From contig CM055093.1 of assembly GCA_029204225.1 (NCBI GenBank), positions 46,608,338 through 46,672,337 on the forward strand: a DNA stretch of 64,000 nucleotides. Reading direction: 5' to 3'. The notes beneath the pieces were generated by a model, which searched no databases, was not told the DNA's origin, and was given only the letters and a program-made list of their open reading frames with translations. How positions within the stretch are numbered: position 1 is the first letter of the stretch; every line of letters begins with the position of its first letter. The translations under genes were made by a program, and so were the position numbers. The DNA is from Diphasiastrum complanatum. Taxonomy: Eukaryota; Streptophyta; Lycopodiopsida; Lycopodiales; Lycopodiaceae. Below, in pieces: positions 45,233-58,489 of the stretch.

Positions 45233-45974
45233 TTACTGTTGTGTATTCAATTTGTTGGGACTGTTGAAGAAGGCTCTCATTTCTTCGGTGGAATAACCCT
45301 TTATTTTGTCCGCAATGGCCTCGCAACTTGCACAGACGAGAGGTTCAATGCGCAAATTATATGCTGCCTGCGTTAACAAACGTCAGTTTTCTCTGTAAGC
45401 TCATCGAACTAAATCACATAGTCGACGTCAGCACTAAACATCACATTGCACAATAGTTTCTCAAGAAAGTAAAGCTATATATTGCTCAGGACTGTCAAAC
45501 AAAAGCACGAGTCAAAGATCGGCATTGATGATGCGCACGCCCAATAAGCCGATTACCTGCTTTCCTGTGCATCCATATATGCACATTGCAGTTGAGTAAC
45601 CGCCATCAATATCAATGCAGGATCTCCTATACTACCCATTAATTTCCTGTGCTTTCAAAAGAAAAGCTGAGAGCTGTTACCTTCACCAGGTCAAATAGAT
45701 CCTTGTCCGGCATATCAAAGAAACGTTTGTTAAAGTTTTGGATGCGAATAGGATCGGCCACGGGGTTCCGGTACGTCAAATTCATTTGGTGCGTACAGAA
45801 AGTCACCAGCCTACTCAGAGTTGTGCTTGTGATGCCATCCAGCTGCAGGATGGAGCGATTGTAGAGGCTCATCTGCTCCTCCATCACCTGCGACAGCTTA
45901 ATCATCTCACGAGGAACAGCGAATTGTCCGCCTTGGCAACTCACAAGGGTCACGTACATGTTCTTCGTCGCCAT
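45233..45974 (-). CDS. SKP1-like protein, two exons
   Basis: SKP1 proteins link cullin to F-box proteins in SCF ubiquitin ligases. Exon 1 is 45974-45681 (98 codons, start at the second Met, MATKNMYVTLVSC; a longer MGRRRRNI start at 45998 is possible). Donor GTAACA at 45680, acceptor TTAACGCAG before 45367. Exon 2 is 45367-45233 with TAA, phase 0, giving 142 residues. The N-terminal POZ-like half has QFAVPREMIKLSQVMEEQM; the helical half has RFFDMPDKDLFDLVK joined to AAYNLRIEPLVCASCEAI and DKIKGYSTEEMRAFFN, equivalent to LFDLILAANYL and IKGKTPEEIR in canonical SKP1. It ends at NKLNTQQ and lacks the WAFE tail that contacts F-box proteins. Probably a divergent, lineage-specific SKP1 paralogue; the frame is intact. 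Confidence 0.85.
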
Positions 45975-46015
45975 TATATTCCTCCTCCTCCTCCCCACTC
46001 TTTTGCTTAAACCGT

Positions 46016-46018
<3 letters not shown>

Positions 46019-46059
<41 letters not shown>
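46019..46059 (-). repeat. CT tract in the SKP1-like gene 5' region
   Basis: About 40 bp of CT repeat on the gene strand, 45 bp upstream of the start codon at 45974. Its position suggests the 5' UTR or core promoter. A GA/CT tract is similarly placed upstream of RPL26. Confidence 0.5.
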
Positions 46060-46061
<2 letters not shown>

Positions 46062-46439
46062 TGTAAGTGAGTGAGTAGAGTATTATGTTTTTGGGAGAGG
46101 CGATGTGTGAAGAGGTACGACTCTGATGTCATGGTGATTGGTGAAGGGGGCCATTTGAATGCCAAAAAAATAATATGATACAAAGCTGTCCCCAAATCCG
46201 CAAATTATAGGAATGAAATTTACATCATGAAAATTTTGCCTCTTTTTACAAGTAATAGTCCTTAGTCCATCCCAGTGGGGTGTATGGGTGGAGTTGTTGA
46301 CTGCCACCGAATAGGTGTAGACTAAAATCCAGACCACTGTGTAATGACATCTAAGGAGCTTAGCTCTGTAATGGCATTGCCAAGTTGTATATGTCAATAT
46401 TGCCTAACATGTATGCAAATATAAAAAACCAAAAAGCAT

Positions 46440-48758
46440 AACAAAATGTAGATTTTTTGAGGATAACTTATAAAATGTTTCTCGAGCAATAGTTTACTGC
46501 TTCCTATTCTCCATAGTTGAATGGACTAGCAGAAAGGAAGAACATAACCTTAGTCGAGTCTGTCAAATGCATGATAACTCATGTTTCGTTGCCCAAATTG
46601 TTCTGGAAACATGATGTATCACGACTTACGCGCATAACCGATGTATAACTAAAGGCCTTCCTGACAGCAAACCTCTCATGATGTCTCTGGACAGGATCCA
46701 AGCCTTCATTGAAATATTTGAGAGTATTCAAATGTACTGCATATGCTCATGTCCCAAAGGACAACAAAAAAAAATTAGTTGAGCATTCATTCAAAACTAT
46801 TTTGGCTATTGTACTTCTGATGGAATGTATAGACTGTACAATATAGAGACCTATAAAGTTTTCACTAACAAGGATGTGACTTTCATTGAAGATCAGTTTA
46901 TTGATTTGAAGGGCAAGGACCAGATGCAGTCTACAATTTCTGCCCTGACAATTGATAAATATCAAAAGACTACTTCGATTTCTTCAAGCAGTCACTCTGT
47001 TCAGTCAGACCCAGAAGAAGAGAAAGAAGCTACAACTTAGGAGCAGCCAACACAAAGTCGAATCTCACAATTAGAGACTTCAACCGGAAGATCAACAAGA
47101 ACTTGAACTCAACCTGTCCGATGCATTGATGAGTTCACTCACTATTTTATTCATGAGCCAACCACAATTGAGGAAGCTATGTCACAGGCTGATTCAGGTC
47201 TCTGGAAATAAACAATGGATAAGGAGTACAACTCATTGTTGAGGAACAGCACATGGACTGTCACCAAGCTGCCAGCAGACAAAAAGGTAATTGACTGCAA
47301 ATGGATCTTTAAGATCAAATACAAAGCAGACGGAAGTATTGACAGAAGGAAAGTTCTACTCATGGCAAGGGGATTTCACAAATTCTCAATATCGACTACT
47401 TTGAAACCTTTAGTCTGGTTGTCAAGCACACTTCCATTTGACAGCTACTATCATATGCTGCTGCAACAGATTTTGAGGTACACTAGATGGATGTACAAAC
47501 AATTTTTCCTCAATGGAGTTATCAAGGAGGACATCTATATGATCCAGCCAGAAGGCTGTATCCTCAATGGTCGGAAAGATCAAGTATACAAACTCCACAA
47601 AGCTTTGTATGGTCTGAAGCAATCATCCAGAGCATGGTTTCCTTGATTCAACACATTCTTGATCGATCTGAACTAAGCTCTATAGATTGTAATGTATATT
47701 TCAAAGCTATCAATCAATTATTTGTCATCATCACACTCTATGTGGATGATACGTTATTGTTTAGCAACAATATTGGACTGACAAAAGACACCAAGAGGAC
47801 ACTATCCCAAGAATTCGAGATGACAGATCTTGGAGAGGCACATCATTGTCTCGAGATTCAAATCCACAGAGACAAAAGCATAAGACTTCTCTATATCACC
47901 CAGCAAAGGTACTTCTATAATTTGCTGACGAAATTCAATTTTATGAATTGCAAGTTTGTACATAATCCCATGGATCCAGGTCTAAAATTATCCAAGGAGC
48001 AATGCCCTCAGACCAATGAGGAGAAGGCCGAAATGAAGGGATATCCATATCAATCAATTATCGGATCTTTGATGTATGCAATGATCTCCACCAGGCTCGA
48101 TCTTGCATACGCCATCAATTCCTTCAGCCAATATATGGCCAACCTTAGTATGATCCACTGGAAAGCTCTTTTCAGAGTAGTCAAATATGTACGAGCTACT
48201 ATTGACCTCTATATCTGCTTTGGTGATGTTGATTAATCTGATATCCATACACTTCATGAATATACATATGCAAATTGGGCAGGTGATATCGACACCAAAA
48301 GATCGACTTCTAAACTTGTCTTCATATTCAATAATGGTCCAAAATCTTGGAATAGTCGAAAACAAGCCTCTTTTGCAATGTCATCTACAGAATCAGAATA
48401 CATTCCAGTCTCTCAAGCTACTAAAGAGGCAATTTGGTTGAGAAATTTATTGTCTGATATTGATCTCAAACAATCTGCTCCAACAATTATTCAGTTCAAC
48501 AATCAAAGTGTCATTGCATTATCAATCAATCCTAGATTTCACTCTAGGAGCAAGCACATCGAGATTAAGTACCACTACATCAGGAGCAAAATACTCAAGA
48601 AGGAGGTAAGTCTGAAATTTTGTAGAATCCAAGACATGGCAGCTGATATATTTACACTGAGGGTTAAATCAAGAAGCACACAAGAATTTTTGTGTTATCT
48701 TGAATTTAAAAATCAAGGCGTTCAACACTCCATATTAAAGGGGGGGAGGGGGGGGGGG
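46440..48758 (+). pseudogene. Ty1/copia element D polyprotein remnant and polypurine tract
   Basis: Starts within integrase (frames around 46500-46800, with AERKNITLVESVKCMITH-type sequence and frameshifts), then MYRLYNIETYKVFTNKDVTF (46825-47036), RT from 47215 (MDKEYNSLLRNSTWTVTKLP; DCKWIFKIKYKADGSIDR) and the catalytic TLYVDDTLLFSNN near 47730, both Asp intact. RNase H (48378 on) has SSTESEYIPVSQATKEAIWL and NPRFHSRSKHIEIKYHYIRS. The frame ends at 48738-48758 in a G-rich polypurine tract directly before the LTR. Gag and protease are absent. Same family as E. Confidence 0.85.
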
Positions 48759-49119
48759 TGTTGGATTTCTATCCTCCATTCCCATCTCTCTGCTAATCTA
48801 GATCCATTCACTAGTTGTTGTAAATACTTGTACAATCGCATACTTTGCGTTTCTTGACAGTCTGCAAAAATACAAAGGAATAGATGACAGTGTCCTGACA
48901 ACTCAGCCGACACCGACTATTCGACCACCCTTCGACTATTCGGCCTACTCCGACTATTCTCAATCACATCGACTCATCCGACACCAACTATTCGTCGGAC
49001 ACCCGACATTGACAATTTGACTTCATCAATTATTCGTATGTCAATACCAACTCCAAAAGTTGATTTGAACAACCGGCAGCTCATCAATACCTTCATCACG
49101 ACCAGACAAAATCTCTAAC
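48759..49119 (+). repeat. 3' LTR of copia D with CGACTATTC motif array
   Basis: Starts TGTTGGATTTCTATCC after the polypurine tract. From about 48897 to 49060 it contains many short CCGACTATTCG / CCGACACC / TCGACTCATCCG motifs. A possible end is CTCTAACA near 49119, but the true end and any TATA box could not be fixed. Confidence 0.55.
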
Positions 49120-49455
49120 AGATAAGATACTAACCGAAGGTGACTACCAACATCACATAGTGCCTTAATCCTAATTGTAAAGTACAAGGATTGCAATCCT
49201 CACGCTCATCTACATTTTCTAAATCTAATGGTGCTTGAAGTTTGGCTATCAACACACACCAAAAAATGTGAGTTTTGGCTTTGGCATCTAGGTGTTGACT
49301 TTGGCAAGGCCCACTTGCAAACTACGTGCCTGTGCCTTAAGATAAGCACCTCATTAATTATTTATTTACAATGAAGATACAATATAGAGTTTCCCCCAAG
49401 TCTATTCCCTACTAAAAAAAACTCTATGAAGTGTGCTCGAGGAAATGGTCGGAAG
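49120..49455. other. Left flank of element B, nothing recognised
   Basis: About 340 bp without a recognised gene. It could be a further LTR interior (TTATTTATTTACAATG resembles an A-family LTR string), which I could not prove. Confidence 0.3.
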
Positions 49456-49460
49456 ATTTC
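49456..49460 (+). other. Target-site duplication ATTTC, left copy
   Basis: ATTTC immediately precedes the 5' LTR tip TGTTGTGGG. The same five bases follow the 3' LTR at 55723-55727, proving the ends of one insertion event. Confidence 0.85.
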
Positions 49461-50233
<773 letters not shown>

Positions 50234-50234
50234 G

Positions 50235-50252
50235 TGGCGCCGTTGCTGGGGA
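50235..50252 (+). promoter_or_regulatory. Primer-binding site of element B, tRNA-Asp type
   Basis: TGGCGCCGTTGCTGGGGA follows the LTR after one base and matches the complement of the 3' end of plant tRNA-Asp except at one position. Confidence 0.85.
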
Positions 50253-50749
50253 GCGCCACACACTCGTTTCGCCGCATAGCTTTCTTACTCACTTTCTCTT
50301 TTCCTCTATCTCTCTCTTTCTTCTCTCTCATCATTCTTTTTCATCAAAAGAATCGAATTTCAAGGGTAGAATAATGTGAGTAGTGTTAGTTTTTGCCGTT
50401 TTTTCATGATTTTTTTGTTTGTTTGCACTGTAGGGAGAGATTGTGGGGTGGGAGGATCAGATCCAAGCACCAAATCCTTTCATTAATCCATAAAATCCAT
50501 AAAAATCAGAAAAAAGCTCAAAATCTGTTTTTGGAGGGAAAAAGAGAGCCAAAATCCTATCAAATTTTGATTTCTCAAAAACCAACAAGAACTAACCTTC
50601 ACATGACTGGCAGCAGCTCCAGAGTCCTGTCCCAGACTTGCATAGAAGCCTGTGAAGGTTACTTCCCAATAGATTTTGAAAAAACAGAGAAAAAGCCATA
50701 AAAATTCAAAAGTCCCTTATAAAAATCAATTTTTTTTTCAAAACTCAAA

Positions 50750-52270
50750 ACTAACCTTCGCAGAGCTCTCAAAAGTTCCATCTCACTAAGACAAGGACAC
50801 AGAGAAGTTTGCGAGAGTTAGATCCCAAAAAAAGTGCCCCTGTGAAGGTTCCCAAGAGCAAAAAATGGCCTAGAACCTTCTCAAACAACAAATTTTTGAG
50901 TTTCCTTGGGAAGTAACCTTTGCAAAGCTCTCTGAAGTTCCATCTCACTGAGACAAGGACACAGAGAAGTCTACGAGAGTTAGATCCCAAAAAAAGTGCC
51001 CTTGTGAAGGTTTCCAAGAGCAAAAAGTGGCCTAGAACCTTCTCAGACAGAAATTTTTTGAGTTTCTCTGGGAAGTAACTCTCACAGCTTGGTAAGCAAG
51101 TGGATCTAACTCAGATACAAGCACATACCAGCCTGCGAAGATTAGTTCCCAGAAAATCTCAAAATTTGGTCAAAAAATCACAAAAAACAATGCAGTTTTT
51201 TCAGGATTTTTTGAGTTTCCTAGGGAAGTAACTCTTGCAGCCTGGTGAGCAGGTGAATCTGACTAAGATACATTTGCATGTCAGTCTGCAAGGGTTTTTT
51301 CCCAGAAAATCTTAAAATTTTGCATGAAAACCCCCAAAAAATGCACTTTTTTCAATATTTTCTGAGTTTCCTTGGAAAGTAACTCTCGTAGATTGGTGAG
51401 CAGGTGAATCTGACTGAGATACAAGTTCATACCACTCTGAAAGGGTTTGTTCCCAGAAAATCTCAAAATTCTGCAAAAAAACCTCAAAAAAATGCACTTT
51501 TTTCAAGATTTTTTGAGTTTCCTTGGAAAGTAACTCTTGAAGCTTTGTGAGCAGGCTGATCTAATTGAGATACAAGTACATACCCGTCTACAAGGGTTTT
51601 TTCTCAGATAATCTTAAAATTTTGCAAAAAAACCCCAAAAAAATGCACTTTTTTCAAGATTTTTTGAGTTTCCTTGGAAAGTAACTCTTGCAGCTTAGTG
51701 AGTAGGTGAATCTAACTGAGATACAAGCGCACACCAGTCTGTAAGCTTTGTTCCCAGAAAACCTTAAAATTTTGCAAAAAATTCCCAAAAGAATGCACTT
51801 TTTTCAAGATTTTTTGAGTTTCCTTGAGAAGTAATTCTCTCAGCTTGGTGAGCAAGTGAATCTGACTAAGACACAAGTGCATACCAGTCCGAAAGGGTTT
51901 GTTCCCAGAAAAGTTTAAAATTTTGCAAAAAAACCCCTAAAAAATGCACTTTTTTCAAAATTTTTCAAGTTTCCTTGGAAAGTAACTCTTTCAGCTTAGT
52001 GAGCAGCTGAATCTGATTGAGATACAAGTACCTACCAGTCTGAAAGGGTTTGTTCCCAGAAAATATTAAAATTTTGCAAAAAGTCCCCAAAAAATGCACT
52101 TTTTCCATGATTTTTTAAGATCTGCTGGGAAGTAACCTTCACAAAGAGTTTTTTAAATAGATGTAACCAAGATCTGGCCACTGCGAAATTTTTGTGAAGA
52201 TCCAATGGTTAGATCTAGAAATATCTAAGAAAAAGTGCCAAAAAAAACTGAGTTTTTTCAAGATCCTGAC
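50750..52270 (+). repeat. Nine-unit tandem array, period about 150 bp, in the leader of B
   Basis: Units are marked by GAGTTTCCTTGGAAAGTAACTC starting near 50901, 51063, 51216, 51367, 51518, 51669, 51819, 51969 and 52119, spacing 162, 153, then 150-151 bp. Each unit continues GTGAGCAGGTGAATCTGACT, AGATACAAG, ACCAGTCTG, GGGTTTGTTCCCAGAAAAT and a run of AAAAACCCC / TGCACTTTTTTCAAGATT. The outer units are closest to the leader repeats of element A. Confidence 0.85.
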
Positions 52271-52775
52271 AAATATGCCCATCAAGAACTCTTGCAGAAC
52301 TCACATTGTCTAGAAATGGTCCATATACAGCTATTGTAGGAAGGTTGAAGGTTAGATTCACTCAAATTTGAAGAGATCTCAAAAAAAAAAAATAAACCAC
52401 AAAGAACCAAGAAAAGGGGCTAAAATCACACTATTAGCCAATTGAAACTGATCAGATCTTGTCAAATCTAGGTTGTAGTCACAATATCCATCAAGATCCA
52501 ACATCCCTGGACTGAACCAAGTGAATGAACCTCAGATCAAGTTGATCAGTACCAAGAAAAATCAGTTTCCACCACCATCCATACCAACCATTCATCACTC
52601 TTCTCTCCACACTCTTCTGTGCATCTCCATATTCTCTTGACAGTGTAACTTTCATTGCGATTATCTGTTAAATCCATTTCTATTTCTGTTCACATCCATA
52701 CGGATCCCTCTTTTCTTGATTCTTTTCTCCTCTTCTTTTTCTTCTTCCACTTCAAAAAAAGAAAAAAAAGAAAAA

Positions 52776-54675
52776 ATGTCGGAACACCAGAGTCATTGAG
52801 CAAATCTTGAAGCAATTCACCAACCAGCTACTTTGCGACATTCTAGTGCTGAACTATGGAGACCGCCCTTGTAGGATTATCGAAATTTAAAAAGTTCCTT
52901 GTTGAAACAATCCGAGACTATACCTATCAGATCTATCATCTAGTGAAGGATTGTAATCCACTGATTCCTGAACAGATTGTCATGGCAAAATACTATGCTG
53001 GACTGCCCAAAAGGATCAGATCTGGTATGGCAGAATTAGCATCCTATGCATCACCTGTACAACTCTGTAAGGATGCTGCCAAGATGGAAATCTCACTCGG
53101 GAAGAAGGATTTTCCCTATCTATATGGGGAATCAGAGAAACAAAGGTCGACAACGAGCAATGATCCAACAAGAATGGAACCCCATGCAAGGCAACAAACT
53201 GCAACAAGGTCAAGCAGAACAATTGCAACGGAAGACCCAGAATCTTGCACTTTAAGCTGTCAGCAAGTTTATGCTCGCTCTATTAAGTCTCTTGGAAAGG
53301 ACGAATGTACCTTCTGCTTTGGAAATCATCCAAGTACCAGGTGTCCAATCAAGAATCCGCGCTTGTTAAAAGGACAAAATACAGAGCAACATGCTTGTCG
53401 ACAGCAAGATCCAACGCTTCAACGGTCAGAAGTAGAATCAAGCCAACAAGGAGCTCACCAAAAGGGTGAAGGGTGGATGTCAGATTGATCCATCTAAATC
53501 ACGAGTTTCTTCAACAAACAGTGGCAAGGTAGAAGTTTTGGTTATATCCTCTTGCATGTCACCGAATTCAATCGAGGACCATAACAGCCTACCAGTCTAT
53601 TTTGTGGAATATCCTAAGGGGAATTTGTTGCCGGTGTATACCTATCAACTTAGAGGTGATGGCATACTGCACTCAGTTAGGTGCTATGGATGCGGAGGAA
53701 AACACCAACGTGCTGAATTTCCACACCTAGGGGGTCCATCAACATTTGATCCCTGGTGTTCACAATGCGGAGTTAATCATCCATGCCGAGATTGCCCGAT
53801 GAGAAATTCACAAATAGCCAGGAGGCATTTGGCCTATGTAGACCGACATGCACCTGTGGTAACCCTTCCACCTCGAACGTACTACAAAAGAAAAATCTTA
53901 GTGCCACCGGGTTATGAAGCGAGTGACGAAGAAGAAAATCTGACAAAAGTCCCAAGGTACGCAAAGATACCCTCGGGCAAACAAGTAGAACCATCACAAA
54001 AAGCCAATGACTGTCGAGGAAATCAAGACGCGGGCAATAGAGGAACTCCAGCAGATTTTGTCAGGGCTTTTTTCGCACTCAATGCGAAGAATTCTTAGTG
54101 ATGAATTACAAAGGGGACTAGCGTCAACAGGGCAACTTGAAGGCAATTCAGCACAAGATCCAAGAAAAAGTGCCATCACGCAGCCTTCAACGGCAAAGTG
54201 CAATGACCAAAAGAAGACTAAAGTTGATGATTGCCCCTCAACGAACAAGATTCAACCAAAGTCTAATTGTTCCACAATTCAACAGACCCCCAAATCAACG
54301 CCAATTCGGGGTATATCCCTTTTTCAAAGGCCAAATCCAGAGAATCCAAGCCCAAAATGGCCAATTGTATAGCACGAACCAGCACCTACAATGATAAAGC
54401 CTTGTCCTAAATCTATGATATTGACTGTTGAGGAAAGTCGTCAGGCTGATGCATACTTCGAATACCTAGACAGACAAGAGCATCAAGCAAACACGTCATA
54501 TCCACATTATGATTTGGGGGAGTCTATGACATTGGGACCAGTTGCGCCGATCTATGAAGATCCATTATATCAGCAAGATTTATCTTGGGATCCTCCGATG
54601 GAATGCCTCGACTACCCAATTGTCAATGAACAAGGTTATCTGATATGGCCACCAGACCCTTATGTGTATTATTGA
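52776..54675 (+). pseudogene. Gag of element B with three zinc-knuckle motifs
   Basis: A likely original start is ATG at 52776 (MSEHQSH then a stop). Open segments are 52856-53488, 53466-54098, 54007-54372 and 54391-54675, overlapping in different frames, so several frameshifts are present. 52856-53110 has a helical segment (IRDYTYQIYHLVKDCNPL; MAKYYAGLPKRIRSGMAEL). Zinc motifs are CTFCFGNHPSTRC, CYGCGGKHQRAEF (last Cys replaced by Phe) and CSQCGVNHPCRDC. The tail has YEASDEEENLTKVP, a Pro/Gln-rich part, and ends GESMTLGPVAPIYEDPLY and a WPPDPYVYY terminus. The same layout is found in copy G, whose knuckle defect is different. Role: particle assembly and RNA binding, inferred from gag family. 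Confidence 0.75.
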
Positions 54676-54825
54676 AAATCTGGCAAGTCTAGGTTCTTGC
54701 TGGTCAACAATCAATAAAGCCTCATGTTTTATGTAAGCGAATTCTTTCCATGCTTTTCCTGAAGCACCCATGTCCCAGCAATAAACGAACCGACAACAAC
54801 GCCCCTTCACGACAGTTGCAGCCTA

Positions 54826-54843
54826 GTGCCGAGGGACCGACAC
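54826..54843 (+). promoter_or_regulatory. Conserved pre-LTR hairpin, element B
   Basis: GTGCCGAGGGACCGACAC, 19 bp before the 3' LTR. The stem has one C-A mismatch compared with the perfect stems of A and G. Confidence 0.6.
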
Positions 54844-54862
54844 TACTTTGGGCCGTGGACCC

Positions 54863-55722
<860 letters not shown>

Positions 55723-55727
55723 ATTTC
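55723..55727 (+). other. Target-site duplication ATTTC, right copy
   Basis: ATTTC directly after the 3' LTR end ACAACA, identical to 49456-49460. Confidence 0.85.
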
Positions 55728-55793
55728 CCTCTGTGCGTGCACTACCGGTTAGTAGGCCGAATACAATAATGAAACTAAAGCTAGATTGCGCGG

Positions 55794-56524
55794 TGGTTGC
55801 GGAAACAAGAGCAGATAATCAGACAACGCAATTTGAAAGTCAGAAAAAAGGTTGAAAATATGCAATACTGACATAAAATCTGAACGCAGCACCATATAGT
55901 AATTTAAGGATATTCAAATACAAGTTTGATAATGCTGGTAAGCACAAAACTATAACAAATGAAACCGCATGCTCACAAAGCTAGCTACAATTTGTAACAG
56001 CTATGAGCTTATATTGACAATCTGTATGAAAGAAAGAATCAATGCACGAAGGCATCTACAATGTTTGTCTCTGATAAGCTAGCGTCTCAGCGTCAATGTG
56101 TACTTGAGCATATGAATGATCAGCTTGGATGATCTAGTTCTTACATACATATTTCTGAATAGATTACAATGGTTATATAATTTACATTTGTGCAGATGAG
56201 TGTCAAAAGATGACCTGGAGCCATTGTGTCGTCAAGAAGAAGATTATGGCTGCTATCATTGTCAAGTCAGTTGCGCAGTACAGAAGTGAGCATGAGGGTT
56301 CTTGATATGTCAGTCTAGCCCGATATGTTGTCCGAGGACGTTATCCATGTGAAGCTTGATATGTCATCTAAACCCGATGTGTCATCCAAGCCCGATATGT
56401 CGACCAACCTTTACTTACTTGTCTTCAATAGTGGAGCTACACAACAATGCAAGTGAATATACAACATTATGAATGAAACTAGATTAACATGGGGTTTAGG
56501 AGACCAGAGGAGATAAATCCAACA
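55794..56524 (-). repeat. Copia LTR K inside the LTR of element G
   Basis: On the minus strand it begins TGTTGGATTTATCTCCTCTG (56524) and a plausible end is GCAACCA (55794). It contains several GATATGTC / GACATATC-type motifs (56290-56410). The first part recurs in plus orientation at 60941-61332 and the last part, same orientation, at 61937-62210. No matching target duplication was found, so it may not be a simple solo LTR. Confidence 0.6.
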
Positions 56525-56692
56525 AAATGCTCATTGGGTTGGGCTTATACATGCAAGAAGCCGGTGCCCTCACACTTATTGGTCCTAATTGTACATTGTA
56601 CTATAGAGGGGACCATTAAGTAAGCCTTGGCCAACATTAGTTTTAGCGGCGAGACCCTCTTATTTATTTATGTACAAGAAATACCCACAACG
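56525..56692 (-). repeat. Truncated 3' LTR of element G
   Basis: On the minus strand it reads CGTTGTGGGTATTTC (the tip T is changed to C), then AATAAATAAG, TGTTGGCCAAG and TGTATAAGCCCA, following the LTR of element B. Homology stops at CAATGAGCA, where LTR K begins. Confidence 0.75.
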
Positions 56693-56710
56693 GGGTCCTC
56701 GGCCCAAAGT

Positions 56711-56728
56711 AGTGCCGATCCCTCGGCA
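56711..56728 (-). promoter_or_regulatory. Conserved pre-LTR hairpin, element G
   Basis: The minus strand reads GTGCCGAGGGATCGGCAC, a perfect 7-bp stem with a GGGA loop, about 18 bp before the LTR. Confidence 0.6.
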
Positions 56729-56882
56729 CTTGCCTGCATTTATCATGAAAGAGAGTTGTTGTTGGCTCGTTTAGTGCTGGACATGGATGCTTCAAGAAAA
56801 AGTGTGGATAGAGATCGCTTACGTAAGACCTGAGGCTTTATTGGATGATGGTGAGCAGCAAGAACTTGGACTTGCCAGATTT

Positions 56883-58330
56883 TCAATAATACCCATAGGG
56901 GTTTAGTGGCCATTCCTTGATAACCTTGTTCATCGACAAATGGGTAGTCGGCATCAAAGGATCCCATGAATAAGCTAGTTGATATTGATTCTCATAGATC
57001 GGCGCAACTGGTCCCAATGTCATAGACTCCCCCAATTCGTAATGTGGATATGACATGCTTGCTTGATTACTTTGTCTATCCAGGTATTCGTGGTATGCTT
57101 GAACTTGAAGACTTTCCTCAACAGTCAATCTTACCAGTTGAGGACAAGGTTTAGACTTTGGAGGTGCTAGTTCTTGCAGTACAATTGGCCTTTTTGGGCT
57201 TGGACTCCCTGGATTTGGCCTTTGAAGTACTATTATAACTAGATTTGGTGTTGGTTTGGGGGTATGTTGCATCGTGGAACAATCAGACTTTGGCTGAATC
57301 TTGTTCATTGATGGGTTAGTCATCAACCTTAGTCTTTCCCTTATCATTGCACTTCCCATTTGAAGGCTGCGTGATTGTGCTATTTTGTGGATCTTGTGCT
57401 GAACTGCCTTCAAGTTGCTTCATTGGCACATATTCCCTTAGAGATTCATACTAAAAAATCTTTAAAGTGATTGCGCCAAGAGACTTGGTAAAAGCCGCTA
57501 GACTTCATCGGTTGCCAATTTTTTGATTTCATCAGTTACCATTAGCTTGATAGATTCTACCAGTTCCGTCTTTTGTGATGATATTTCGTTTTGCTCATTG
57601 GTGCGTCTGTGAACTTTGGGACTTTTGTCGAACTGTCCTTCTCTTCACTTGTTTCATAATCTGGTGGCACTAGGATTTTCTGTTTGCAGTACATTCTGTC
57701 TGTTGGTCGATTGGTCAACATAGGTGCATCTCGATTTATATAAGCCAAATGCCTCCTAGCTATTTGTGAATTTCACATCAGACAATCTCGGCATGGATGG
57801 TTAACTATGCATTGTGCACACAAGGTTTCAAAAATCGATGGATCCCCTTGATGTGGACATTCAGCTCGGCGATGTTTTCCTCTGCGTCCATAACACCTTA
57901 TTGAGTGTAGTATACAATCACCTCTAAGTTGATAGGCATACATTGGTAACAAAATTTTGCTTAGGATCTTCCACATAATAAACTGGTAGGCTATTATGGT
58001 CCTCTTGTGAGTGTTGTGACATGCAAGATGATATGACCAATATTTCCATCTTGCCACTGGATGTTGAAGAAACTCGTGATTTAGATGAATCTATCTGACA
58101 TCCATATCTCTTGGGTGAGCTCCTTGTTGGCTTGATTCTTCTTCGGACCCTTGAACCCTTGGATCTTGTTATCGAACTTGCTGCTCTACATTTTGTCTTT
58201 GTAAGAAGTGCGGATTCTTGATTGGAAATCTTGTACTTGGATGATCCTCAAAGCAGTATAAACATTGTCCTGTTTCAAGAAACTTTACTTTACAAGCCTG
58301 AGTTTGATGACAACCAGAACTTGAAGTACC
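56883..58330 (-). pseudogene. Gag of element G, second gag-only family member
   Basis: Inverted copy of the gag in element B. 58330-58150 matches the first knuckle region (here degenerate, ending TRFPIKNP-like). 58057-57773 has YAYQLRGDCILHSIRCYG, a second knuckle with Cys to Arg (CYGRRGKHRRAEC) and a third CAQCIVNHPCRDC. 57748-57557 has KILVPPDYETSEEKDSSTKV. 57413-56883 has TVEESLQVQAYHEYLDRQSN, GESMTLGPVAPIYENQYQLA and ends WPLNPYGYY. No pol follows before the LTR. The 5' part and 5' LTR are missing; copia F adjoins at about 58.4 kb. Confidence 0.75.
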
Positions 58331-58489
58331 GGGGTTCAAATTTCATTTGAATTACCACTTTTGGAAAGTGTGGGTACGTTAGGAGGTCGAGTTTGGACAT
58401 ATTCATTTATGAATGTTAGATACATTGAAACTAGACATATTGTTGATAAGGTTTTTGATCTAGAAAGTTCTTGGTGGGAAACTAAGATT

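Noticed and set aside
55794-56524. Calling K a solo LTR
   Set aside because: No matching 5-bp duplication was found at its two ends.
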